This document shows positions 1 through 5,441 of a DNA stretch of 5,497 nt, piece after piece (positions within the stretch are counted from its first letter, which is position 1; each line of letters opens with the position of its first letter). This DNA is from an uncultured Eubacteriales bacterium (lineage in GTDB: Bacteria; Bacillota; Clostridia; Oscillospirales; Oscillospiraceae), in contig CABSBF010000092.1 of NCBI GenBank assembly GCA_902475855.1, positions 1 to 5,497 of the forward strand, read 5' to 3'. The position numbers were made by a program, and so were the translations under genes. The notes under the pieces were generated by a model that was not told the DNA's origin, ran no database searches, and was given only the letters and a program-made list of their open reading frames with translations.

Positions 1-58
1 AAAAGACCATTAAATAGGTGAACTGATTTTGACGGTTTCGGACTTTTTTGACAGGCTG

Positions 59-81
59 CGGGATGTGATTCTCACATCCCG
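59..81. terminator. Perfect 10-bp hairpin spanning the MFS stop codon (possible terminator)
   Basis: CGGGATGTGA (59-68) and TCACATCCCG (72-81) pair perfectly around a 3-nt loop. On the plus strand the stem is followed by a T-rich run (GTCTTTTCTTCT), so it would best terminate a rightward transcript entering from the left. On the minus strand, the direction of the MFS gene, no T-tract follows; the downstream bases begin CAGCCTGTCAAAAAAG. The right arm contains the MFS stop codon (72-74). It may end MFS transcription weakly, act on a convergent gene outside the window, or protect the 3' end of the mRNA. The hairpin is certain; its direction and role are not. Confidence 0.5.
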
Positions 82-1319
82 GTCTTTTCTTCTGTCTTCT
101 CATATTCCAGCACCGGTCGAATCTGCCGCCTGCCGCGCCAGACGATGAGCCAGCAGGCCGTCATTGCGGCCGCACCGCAGAATGTCATGCACAGCCGGTA
201 ATCCAGCACCTCGCCCAGCGCGCCTACCAAAAGCGCCAGCACACTTGAAGTCAGACTCACTTCCATATCGAAAAAAGAGTTTACGCGCGCACGCATCTCC
301 TCCGGAATATACTGCTGCACTGCGGCCTGGCGCATGGTTGCACTGTTCGTTCCGAGAAAGCCGCAGAGTCCGCGGTTGACCAGCATCAGGGGATACGGCA
401 GCCACAGGAGGCACATATCCATCGCTTCATAGATCTGATATACACCGAAGATCATCGCAAAGCGGCGCTTAGCCGGGATTTTTACCGTGTATTGCAGCAA
501 TCCAGCGATTGTCCGTCCGGCAAATTCCGCAACAGAGAAAAAAGAATACAGCACCATGCTCAGTCCGGGTGCCGTCCGGAAAAACGCGGTGATCACCGGC
601 CCATAGCCGGAGGCAACACCATTCGTCACTGCCATATATGCGTAAAGCCCTCGAAGTCCCTTTTCTTTCTGAAAATACCGCCCCACCTCGCGGATATCCT
701 GCCACCACAGGCGAACCGTATAGTGCTTCTCCGGCAGACGTTTTTCCTCATGGATGCGAATGCGGCTTTCGATGAGGGCAGCCAGCAGTGACAGGATTCC
801 CTGTCCGATGAGAAGCGCCCCTACCCCGAGAAAATCATACAGCGCCGCCGCGACCGGCATGATGAGCACCTGCACGACAGGATAGAGCATTGCAGACACC
901 GCATAGCCCTTCTGCTCCATCCCCGTCGGAATCAGCTTGGGGTAGATACTGCTGTAGGCGAGCTGATCAAAGGCTGACAGACTCGCCAGCAGCAGTGAGA
1001 AGCACAGATAACCGATATAGGAGAAACGAAACACCAGCAGATAAATGCCCGCCCCAGCGTATAAAAAACCGTTCAGCAGATCGCCGCCTACCAGAAAAGG
1101 CTTGCGCGGCATACGATCCATCCACGGAGCCAGAAGAAGCGGCAGCGCAAAGTGCGGCACGATCTGAATGGCCAACACAATGGCGGAAGCCATCGTGCTT
1201 CCGGTCTCGTCGAACACCAGAAGCGACAGCGCATAGCCCCCGGCAATCCCTCCGATGCAGCCAAGCATTGTCGCAATCATCAGAAGCGTGTAGTTTTTTG
1301 TCCAGAGTCCCTTTTTCAT
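72..1319 (-). CDS. MFS transporter, DHA3-like (macrolide/drug efflux type)
   Basis: This encodes a 415-residue inner-membrane permease of the major facilitator superfamily, probably a proton-driven exporter. About 12 hydrophobic segments are visible in two halves (roughly residues 10-185 and 225-395), separated by a charged cytoplasmic loop (about 186-224). The hallmark motif A between TM2 and TM3 is present as APWMDRMPRK (64-73), with the Asp-Arg and the basic Arg-Lys. In the C-terminal half, NRGLCGFLGTNSATMR and then QQYIPEEMRARVNS (about 315-348) resemble the QxxVPxExRGRV signature of MefA-type and MFS_3 (DHA3) members. The length suits the family. The ATG start at 1317-1319 is supported by GAGGTGAT (1323-1330) with 7 nt between GAGG and the ATG. 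It lies downstream of the XRE-TPR regulator on the same strand, with a terminator between them, so it probably has its own promoter. The substrate cannot be read from the sequence; antibiotic, peptide or metabolite export are all possible. Confidence 0.9.
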   Translation of the reverse strand: MKKGLWTKNYTLLMIATMLGCIGGIAGGYALSLLVFDETGSTMASAIVLAIQIVPHFALPLLLAPWMDRMPRKPFLVGGDLLNGFLYAGAGIYLLVFRFSYIGYLCFSLLLASLSAFDQLAYSSIYPKLIPTGMEQKGYAVSAMLYPVVQVLIMPVAAALYDFLGVGALLIGQGILSLLAALIESRIRIHEEKRLPEKHYTVRLWWQDIREVGRYFQKEKGLRGLYAYMAVTNGVASGYGPVITAFFRTAPGLSMVLYSFFSVAEFAGRTIAGLLQYTVKIPAKRRFAMIFGVYQIYEAMDMCLLWLPYPLMLVNRGLCGFLGTNSATMRQAAVQQYIPEEMRARVNSFFDMEVSLTSSVLALLVGALGEVLDYRLCMTFCGAAAMTACWLIVWRGRRQIRPVLEYEKTEEKTGM

Positions 1320-1336
1320 CTCATCACCTCAACTAT

Positions 1337-1345
1337 ATTTTAGCA
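1337..1345 (-). promoter_or_regulatory. Candidate extended -10 promoter for the MFS gene
   Basis: On the minus strand, TGC-TAAAAT (1345-1337) matches an extended -10 (TGn plus 5/6 of TATAAT). An overlapping TATAGT (1337-1332) is a second option. No good -35 is visible: the 17-bp position holds TTTCTT, in the foot of the upstream terminator. Transcription would start at about 1330, giving a leader of only around 11-12 nt that begins at the Shine-Dalgarno sequence GAGGTGAT (1323-1330). Very short leaders are possible but unusual, so this call is tentative. Confidence 0.4.
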
Positions 1346-1361
1346 GAGGATTTAAGCAAAG

Positions 1362-1407
1362 AAAAGGCGGTATAGTTGGGAAATATTTCCCATCCATACC
1401 GCCTTTA
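1362..1407 (-). terminator. Composite hairpin terminator of the XRE-TPR gene
   Basis: AAAGGCGGTAT (1363-1373) pairs perfectly with ATACCGCCTTT (1396-1406), 11 bp. After a short imperfect stretch with two mismatches (A1374/C1395 and T1376/T1393) it continues into TGGGAAA/TTTCCCA (1377-1383 with 1386-1392). It lies 4 bases beyond the regulator's stop codon (1411-1413). In the minus direction the stem runs into CCTTTCTTTTGCTT, a usable T-rich tail. The tip contains a perfect 16-bp palindrome (1377-1392), longer than a simple terminator needs. Confidence 0.85.
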
Positions 1408-1410
1408 ATT

Positions 1411-2559
1411 CTATACAATCAGCATTTTCGGGAAAGCCCGGAGTAATTCATAGGCCTGCTTATACTGCCGCGCCGCCGTATACCATTCCAGAACCCAAGG
1501 CAAGTGGAAGGTTGCATAGCCGATTGGAAGGCGGTCCCGACAGTCTGCAAACACGTCAAGCAGCGCCTTGCCATAGTCTGGGTTGTGCAGATAGTCTGCA
1601 TTTTCCAGCCGCATCCGTACCAGTGCACACAGACGCCGTGCGGTCAGCGTATCAGGGAAATCGCTCTCCATCGCTTCCGCACGATCCAACGCCGCCAGCG
1701 CCTCGTCGCGCCTGCCGAGCTTTTCGCAGCAGATCGCCAGCTTGTGCAGCGACATCACCGTCTGCGTTTTTCGTCCGGCGTAGTAGGAATATGCCCCGAT
1801 GCAGTCGCCTGTTTCCAAGCGGGCCGCCGCTGTGTTATAGCGGATGGTTTCCAGAATCTCCTCGTTGCTGAGGGCTCTGGCAAGCCTTTCCGCAACATCG
1901 TACTGCGCCAGCATATTGGGAATATCCAGCAGATTGCAGTAGCAGTTCCCCGCAAGCGCGCTGCTGTAGAGCATCAGATGAGCACTGCCCTCCTTCGCTG
2001 CAAGCTCATAGCCGGTTTGAAACAGCTTCAGTGCCGCCGGATAATCTCTGCCGTGCGCCGAGGCTGCGTCTCCGGCGAGGTAGTAAAAAAATGCCCGCGG
2101 ATAGAGCGCGATGGCTTCCGAAAACCGGCTTTGCAGTGCACGCTGGAGCGCAAGCTGGCGTGCATCCATGCAGGCCTCCAGCTCCAGCGGCAGCGCTTCA
2201 TGCTGCTGCGCCTGGGCTTCCAGCAGCATCGCATCCAGTGAAAACGGACTGTAGCGCAGAAGCTCCTCCTGCGGTGCAAACGCCTTCACATTTCTTTGAA
2301 ACTCCTCCGTTCGGAAAGAAAACAGCGCATCATAGGCCGCTTCCACCTGCGCGCGCAGCGGCGCGAGCTCCTGCGGCGCGCCACGCCATGTGATCCCCAT
2401 TCGCAAAAAGAGCTGCTGTATGATTTCTTCCGAAGCGGCGACACGACCCTGCTCGATCTTGGAGAGATAGGAAGCCGCACAGATTCCCCTACACAGTCCC
2501 TCCTGACTCCAGCCGAGACGCAGACGCTCCTGACGGAGCAAAATTCCTTCTACAGACAT
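1411..2559 (-). CDS. XRE-family helix-turn-helix regulator with TPR-like sensor domain
   Basis: This is a cytoplasmic DNA-binding regulator of 382 residues. Residues 7-56 form an XRE/Cro-type HTH: LLRQERLRLGWSQEGL is followed by the recognition region ASYLSKIEQGR, as in many clostridial SinR/Rgg-like proteins. The rest is helical. From about residue 155 it shows TPR-like repeats (about 157-190, 197-230, 235-262 and 268-297), with typical small/aromatic patterns such as AALKLFQTGYELA and DEALAALDRAEAM. This plan (HTH plus C-terminal TPRs) resembles the RRNPP peptide-sensing regulators (Rgg, PlcR, NprR), but a ligand cannot be shown here. The frame stays open upstream to 2679, overlapping the spoIIE end. 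I chose the ATG at 2557-2559 because GGAGG (2567-2571) stands 7 nt upstream, while the ATG at 2563-2565 is too close to it. A promoter lies at 2579-2607, inside the longer reading frame. A Spo0A box lies further upstream, and a strong terminator follows the gene. Likely targets are itself and the adjacent MFS gene (inference). Confidence 0.88.
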   Translation of the reverse strand: MSVEGILLRQERLRLGWSQEGLCRGICAASYLSKIEQGRVAASEEIIQQLFLRMGITWRGAPQELAPLRAQVEAAYDALFSFRTEEFQRNVKAFAPQEELLRYSPFSLDAMLLEAQAQQHEALPLELEACMDARQLALQRALQSRFSEAIALYPRAFFYYLAGDAASAHGRDYPAALKLFQTGYELAAKEGSAHLMLYSSALAGNCYCNLLDIPNMLAQYDVAERLARALSNEEILETIRYNTAAARLETGDCIGAYSYYAGRKTQTVMSLHKLAICCEKLGRRDEALAALDRAEAMESDFPDTLTARRLCALVRMRLENADYLHNPDYGKALLDVFADCRDRLPIGYATFHLPWVLEWYTAARQYKQAYELLRAFPKMLIV

Positions 2560-2565
2560 CTTCAT

Positions 2566-2571
2566 CCCTCC
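2566..2571 (-). promoter_or_regulatory. Shine-Dalgarno site deciding the regulator's start
   Basis: GGAGGG on the minus strand lies 7 nt (from GGAGG) before the ATG at 2557-2559 and only 1 nt before the ATG at 2563-2565. This favours the inner ATG (protein beginning MSVEGILL) over MKMSVEG and over the far-upstream starts. Confidence 0.75.
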
Positions 2572-2578
2572 GTTTTTT

Positions 2579-2607
2579 ACTATAACAGCATTATTTCGGA
2601 AAGGCAA
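2579..2607 (-). promoter_or_regulatory. Sigma-A-type promoter of the XRE-TPR gene
   Basis: On the minus strand, TTGCCT (2607-2602; 4/6 of TTGACA) and TATAGT (2584-2579; 5/6 of TATAAT) are separated by exactly 17 bp. TGT directly before the hexamer makes it an extended -10. The predicted transcription start is near 2572, so the leader is about 13 nt and begins next to the Shine-Dalgarno site. An odd-centred dyad TTTC-G-GAAA (2594-2602) lies in the spacer and touches the -35; it could be an operator, but this is weak. Confidence 0.75.
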
Positions 2608-2634
2608 GACATTTTCTCCTTCTGCATCTTGTAT

Positions 2635-2643
2635 TTCGACAAA
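2635..2643 (-). promoter_or_regulatory. Perfect Spo0A box upstream of the XRE-TPR gene
   Basis: TTTGTCGAA on the minus strand matches the Spo0A consensus (TTTGTCRAA) at 9/9. It lies between the spoIIE stop codon and the regulator's promoter, centred about 67 bp upstream of the predicted start of transcription. A weaker tandem site, TTGTGCGAA (6/9, 2647-2655), lies 12 bp further upstream in the same orientation. Spo0A~P binds such boxes to activate or repress transition-state and sporulation genes. Whether the effect here is activation or repression cannot be read from position alone. Confidence 0.6.
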
Positions 2644-2672
2644 TTCTTCGCACAATATATGGTATTTTCTTC

Positions 2673-4637
2673 TCAGCAAACGTAGGGCCGCAGAGAAAGT
2701 GCCACCGCCGTCATGTCGTCCGACGCTGATGCTTCCGCGATCAGCAATGCGGCCAGCTCACGCGGTGACTCTCCGCTGTACCCTGCAATGATCCCCTCCG
2801 TTTCCTCCCCTCCTGCCCCGTCGCTCAAAAGAATCAACATTTCTCCATCTCTCAGGGACAGCTTGTACCGCTCCGGAGCGTGGGTTTCTCCCACACCTAC
2901 GCCCGGCGGCAGTGCGGCTGCCCCCATTTTTTGGACTGACTGATCCTTTCGGCGGAGATAGGATGGCGGGCCGCCCCATTTCAGAAGCTCTGCATCACCG
3001 CTTTCCAGATTAACGTCCACCAGATCGACCGTTGCAAAGCAGCCGTTTCCGCGCAAAAGAAAGGCGCCGTTCAAAACCTGCAATGCGTCTCCCGGCCGCA
3101 TCCCGGCATGCAGGAGTTTTTTCAAAAAATGCACCGTTTCGCTGCTGAGCGAGGCCGCTTCGCGTCCACTTCCCATTCCGTCAGAGAGCAGAATATAGTA
3201 CTCTGACCCCGGTCCGGCAAAACACACGCCGCGGTCACCATTGGAAAAGTTGCCCCGCTTTCGCGCCGTACTGATTCCCGTTACAGGCACATATGCTCTG
3301 CGTCCGTGCGCCTGCTCATGGAGCTGCCCCTGCCGTTCGCGCAGAAATTCCGCAATACAGGAGAACTCCTGCAATATCACCTGCTGCGCCTCGTGCATCT
3401 GCACCCTGTAACGGCGGCGGTAGAGCATTCCTTCCAGTTCCTGATTGACTGCGGTCAAAAACCCATCCAGATGACAGCAGTTTTCACGGAAGCTCTCCGG
3501 AAAATCTTCCGGCTCTGCCACGCCGCGCTCCAAGACTGTCTTCGCCGCGCCGGTCAGCGCATAATAAGTATCCTGCGCCGCATACTCCCAGCATCGGCGG
3601 AATTTAGGACAGCAGCGGCAGACACGGTCTGCCGCACAGTCGTAGACGCCGTCCGCTTCACTCTGCACGGGCTGGGTCTGCCCATTCGCATCCATCTGAC
3701 TGCGCAGCGCATCCAGTACTTCTGCTGCCTCCTCCAGACAGCCTGCCGCACGCTCCTTCGCCGTTGCAGCGAAAGACAGGTTTGGCAGCCCCGTCCGGAG
3801 CAGGAGCCAACCCGCCATATAGCCGAGCACAATACCCAGGAGATTAGCGCCATTCCCCGCGCCGCAAAGTATCGTCGCCGCCCCGGTGAGAAGAATCCCC
3901 GTCCCGGCACGAAGAAGACTGCTGCGCAGTCCGGTCATCCGCCAGACGGCTGCCGGAAGAAGCAGCGCGGCACAGGCGCAGCTTCCGCCGCGCAGATCGA
4001 GCGCCAGTCCAAATACTGTCACAGCCGTCAGCTCCGGCGCGCAGAGCGTCAGTGCCGATGCACCAAGCAATCCTGCATTTACCGGCAGCGGCAATCCGCT
4101 GAGACCTGCCAGCAGTGCCGCAGCAAAAAATAGTTTCCCGCGGTGATCTCCCTGCATTGCGCTTCGCAGTGCCAGTGTGCCGAAACTCGCCGCCGCCGTT
4201 TTAAGCCCCCAAGCATACAGTTCCGAACTTCCCGGTGCACTGAAAAGGAAAACCGCGCCTAAAACGGCCGCAACGCCACCGCTGACCGCCGGAAAAAACC
4301 ATTTTCGCGCCGGCAGCTCCGTGCCCTGAAAAACCGCGGCAGAAACCAACATCAGCACCGTCATTGCAATGAGCTCCGCACTGGCCGCACCTTTTCCGAA
4401 CAAAAGGTATCCGGTTGCTGCTCCCGCCGCCGCAAAAAGTGAGCGAAAACTCAGTGGCAGCGCGGCGGGAAGGCAGGCCGCCAGCGGGAGCAGGCGTCCG
4501 GCAGCCTGTGTGCCGGAGAGCAGAAAGCCCGCCAGACAAGTCAGCACACCGTCGCGCACCGCCGCTCCCCAACCGTTCAGAAAAAGCCCGGCTGCCCGCC
4601 GCTTCGGCAGGAGTCTGGGCGCTCCGTTTCCCTTCAT
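2673..4637 (-). CDS. spoIIE: Stage II sporulation protein E, membrane PP2C phosphatase
   Basis: SpoIIE is a polytopic membrane serine phosphatase. It dephosphorylates the anti-anti-sigma factor SpoIIAA, releasing sigma-F in the forespore, and it associates with FtsZ at the polar septum. Numbered from the ATG at 4637 (654 residues), about ten hydrophobic segments cover residues 25-282. A linker with a Cys cluster (C334, C340, C342, C343, C349-W350) follows, then the PP2C/SpoIIE catalytic domain (about 440-650). Metal-binding and catalytic motifs are visible: NGDRG (D468), LLSDGMGSG (D486), the SSET helix, FATVDLVDV, KWGGPPSYLRR, LLSDGAGG (D606) and SDDMTAV (D640, D641). B. subtilis SpoIIE is 827 residues, so this one is short, mainly in the linker. 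A GTG at 4646 is in frame, but it overlaps the Shine-Dalgarno GAGGTGA (4643-4649), which sits 8 nt from the ATG at 4637; I therefore prefer the ATG. No terminator is seen after the stop, so read-through into the XRE-TPR gene is possible. The gene is not followed by tilS-hpt-ftsH, unlike in many Firmicutes. Confidence 0.95.
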   Translation of the reverse strand: MKGNGAPRLLPKRRAAGLFLNGWGAAVRDGVLTCLAGFLLSGTQAAGRLLPLAACLPAALPLSFRSLFAAAGAATGYLLFGKGAASAELIAMTVLMLVSAAVFQGTELPARKWFFPAVSGGVAAVLGAVFLFSAPGSSELYAWGLKTAAASFGTLALRSAMQGDHRGKLFFAAALLAGLSGLPLPVNAGLLGASALTLCAPELTAVTVFGLALDLRGGSCACAALLLPAAVWRMTGLRSSLLRAGTGILLTGAATILCGAGNGANLLGIVLGYMAGWLLLRTGLPNLSFAATAKERAAGCLEEAAEVLDALRSQMDANGQTQPVQSEADGVYDCAADRVCRCCPKFRRCWEYAAQDTYYALTGAAKTVLERGVAEPEDFPESFRENCCHLDGFLTAVNQELEGMLYRRRYRVQMHEAQQVILQEFSCIAEFLRERQGQLHEQAHGRRAYVPVTGISTARKRGNFSNGDRGVCFAGPGSEYYILLSDGMGSGREAASLSSETVHFLKKLLHAGMRPGDALQVLNGAFLLRGNGCFATVDLVDVNLESGDAELLKWGGPPSYLRRKDQSVQKMGAAALPPGVGVGETHAPERYKLSLRDGEMLILLSDGAGGEETEGIIAGYSGESPRELAALLIAEASASDDMTAVALSLRPYVC

Positions 4638-4678
4638 GCGATTCACCTCATCGTATCTGTATTACGCAGGATGCTATC

Positions 4679-4713
4679 ATCTTAGCACGTGGCATTGGGG
4701 TGAATCTGTCGAG
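4679..4713 (-). promoter_or_regulatory. Candidate Spo0A-dependent spoIIE promoter with 22-bp spacer
   Basis: On the minus strand, a -35-like TCGACA (4712-4707; 5/6 of TTGACA) is followed after 22 bp by a -10-like TAAGAT (4684-4679; 4/6). The -35 lies inside a 0A-like box, read on the plus strand as TCTGTCGAG (4705-4713; 7/9 of TTTGTCGAA). In B. subtilis the Spo0A-activated sigma-A promoters spoIIG and spoIIE have unusually long spacers of about 21-22 bp, with 0A boxes near or over the -35, so the architecture fits the gene. The leader would be about 35 nt. The individual hexamers are only moderate, so the call rests on the combination. Confidence 0.55.
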
Positions 4714-4751
4714 AAAATGACTTTCGCGCGGGAATTGCAAAAGAAAGCCGG

Positions 4752-4780
4752 TTGACGCAGTCGCCGCTGAATGGTATCAT
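4752..4780 (+). promoter_or_regulatory. Sigma-A-type promoter of the CYTH gene
   Basis: TTGACG (4752-4757; 5/6) and TATCAT (4775-4780; 5/6) are separated by exactly 17 bp. The predicted start is near 4787, and the Shine-Dalgarno GGAGGA (4799-4804) precedes the ATG at 4809. It is a good vegetative promoter, divergent from that of spoIIE; the two -35 elements are about 40 bp apart. Confidence 0.75.
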
Positions 4781-4808
4781 TGTGTCATCATCATAAGCGG
4801 AGGAAGCA

Positions 4809-5405
4809 ATGGGACAGGAACTGGAATTCAAGCTGGCCGTTAAGGATTCTGCGCAGCTTGCTGAAATTTTGGCCGGCCGTGAGGTTGCCGCGCTCTGCGG
4901 CCCCTGGAGGGAGATCAGAATGGAAACGACCTATTTTGATACGCCCTCACGTGCGCTTTCCGCGCGGAAGTGGATGCTGCGCTGCCGCAGAGAAAACAAC
5001 AACCGTGTGGTCTGCCTGAAAGTCCCAATGGAGAATCATCTGCGCGGCGAATGGGAGCTTCCCGCTCTCTGCATCAATGCCGAAGTCCTCGGCCGCCTGG
5101 TGCAGTCCGGTGCGCCGGAGGCTCTTCCCTCTCTCTGCGAGGAAGGCCTGGTGCCCGTCTGCGGAGCGGAATTCCTGCGCCGTGCAGCCATGCTGCATTT
5201 TCCGGACGGCAGTACCGCCGAGCTCGCCGGAGACAGCGGTCTCCTGTATGGAAGCGCACAGAAGCTGCCCTTCACCGAACTTGAGCTGGAGCTCTATGGC
5301 GGCTCTTCCGCTGCAATGAAGGCTTTGGCCGACGTCCTCTGTCTGCACTATGGCCTGCACGAAGAGTCTCTGAGCAAATTTGCCCGTGCAAGGCAGCTAA
5401 GATAA
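4809..5405 (+). CDS. CYTH-domain protein (triphosphate tunnel metalloenzyme family)
   Basis: This encodes a soluble 198-residue protein of the CYTH/TTM superfamily, whose members hydrolyse or cyclise triphosphates (inorganic triphosphatase, thiamine triphosphatase, class IV adenylate cyclase) within an eight-stranded beta tunnel. The diagnostic ExExK is at the N-terminus (E4-L-E6-F-K8). It is followed by YFDT (42-45), the basic strand LRCRR (57-61), LK (70-71), RGEWE (79-83), an acidic strand ELELEL (157-162) and a late Lys in SLSKFARA (K190). This is the normal order of charged tunnel residues, so the protein should be catalytically competent. No CHAD domain is fused; the protein is a CYTH domain only. 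The ATG at 4809 follows GGAGG by 5 nt. The gene has its own promoter and terminator and is monocistronic, divergent from spoIIE and convergent with murC. The substrate is not determinable; inorganic triphosphatase is the most frequent activity in bacterial stand-alone members. Confidence 0.9.
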   Translation: MGQELEFKLAVKDSAQLAEILAGREVAALCGPWREIRMETTYFDTPSRALSARKWMLRCRRENNNRVVCLKVPMENHLRGEWELPALCINAEVLGRLVQSGAPEALPSLCEEGLVPVCGAEFLRRAAMLHFPDGSTAELAGDSGLLYGSAQKLPFTELELELYGGSSAAMKALADVLCLHYGLHEESLSKFARARQLR

Positions 5406-5438
5406 AGGGCCTTGCCGGTATTCCCGGCAAGGCCCTTT
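5404..5438. terminator. Shared bidirectional terminator between CYTH and murC
   Basis: A perfect 15-bp stem, AAAGGGCCTTGCCGG (5404-5418) with CCGGCAAGGCCCTTT (5424-5438), closes a 5-nt loop. It begins within the CYTH stop codon (5403-5405) and ends 3 bases before the murC stop codon (5442-5444). The T-runs are short on both sides (CCCTTTGGATTATTT rightward, CCCTTTATCTTAG leftward), but the stem is very stable and serves both convergent genes. Confidence 0.9.
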
Positions 5439-5441
5439 GGA

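Noticed and set aside
1..88. Inverted repeat AAAAGACC (1-8) with GGTCTTTT (81-88) enclosing the 59-81 hairpin
   Set aside because: It is only 8 bp, with more than 50 unpaired bases in between, so it is likely coincidental. It was also considered as the end of a mobile element, but no transposase or target duplication is visible.
1504..2241. 245-codon plus-strand open frame opposite the XRE-TPR gene
   Set aside because: It is antisense to a well-supported coding region, with no ribosome-binding site and no recognisable motif.
2594..2602. TTTCGGAAA dyad in the regulator promoter as an autoregulatory operator matching the 1377-1392 palindrome
   Set aside because: The two sequences do not share a common half-site (TTTC-n-GAAA against GGGAAAT/ATTTCCC), so a common operator is not supported.
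3306..4133. 275-codon plus-strand open frame opposite spoIIE
   Set aside because: It lies entirely inside the antisense of a clear spoIIE gene. It is rich in Arg, Gln, Cys and His and shows no domain; it is a by-product of GC-rich codon use.
4369..4755. Plus-strand open frame crossing the spoIIE start and the intergenic region
   Set aside because: It overlaps the spoIIE coding start and ends before the CYTH promoter. Its composition (Ala/Arg/Pro/Ser-rich) is that of antisense sequence.
4947..5360. 137-codon minus-strand open frame inside the CYTH gene
   Set aside because: It is antisense to a CYTH gene with intact catalytic residues, a promoter and a ribosome-binding site; no independent support.
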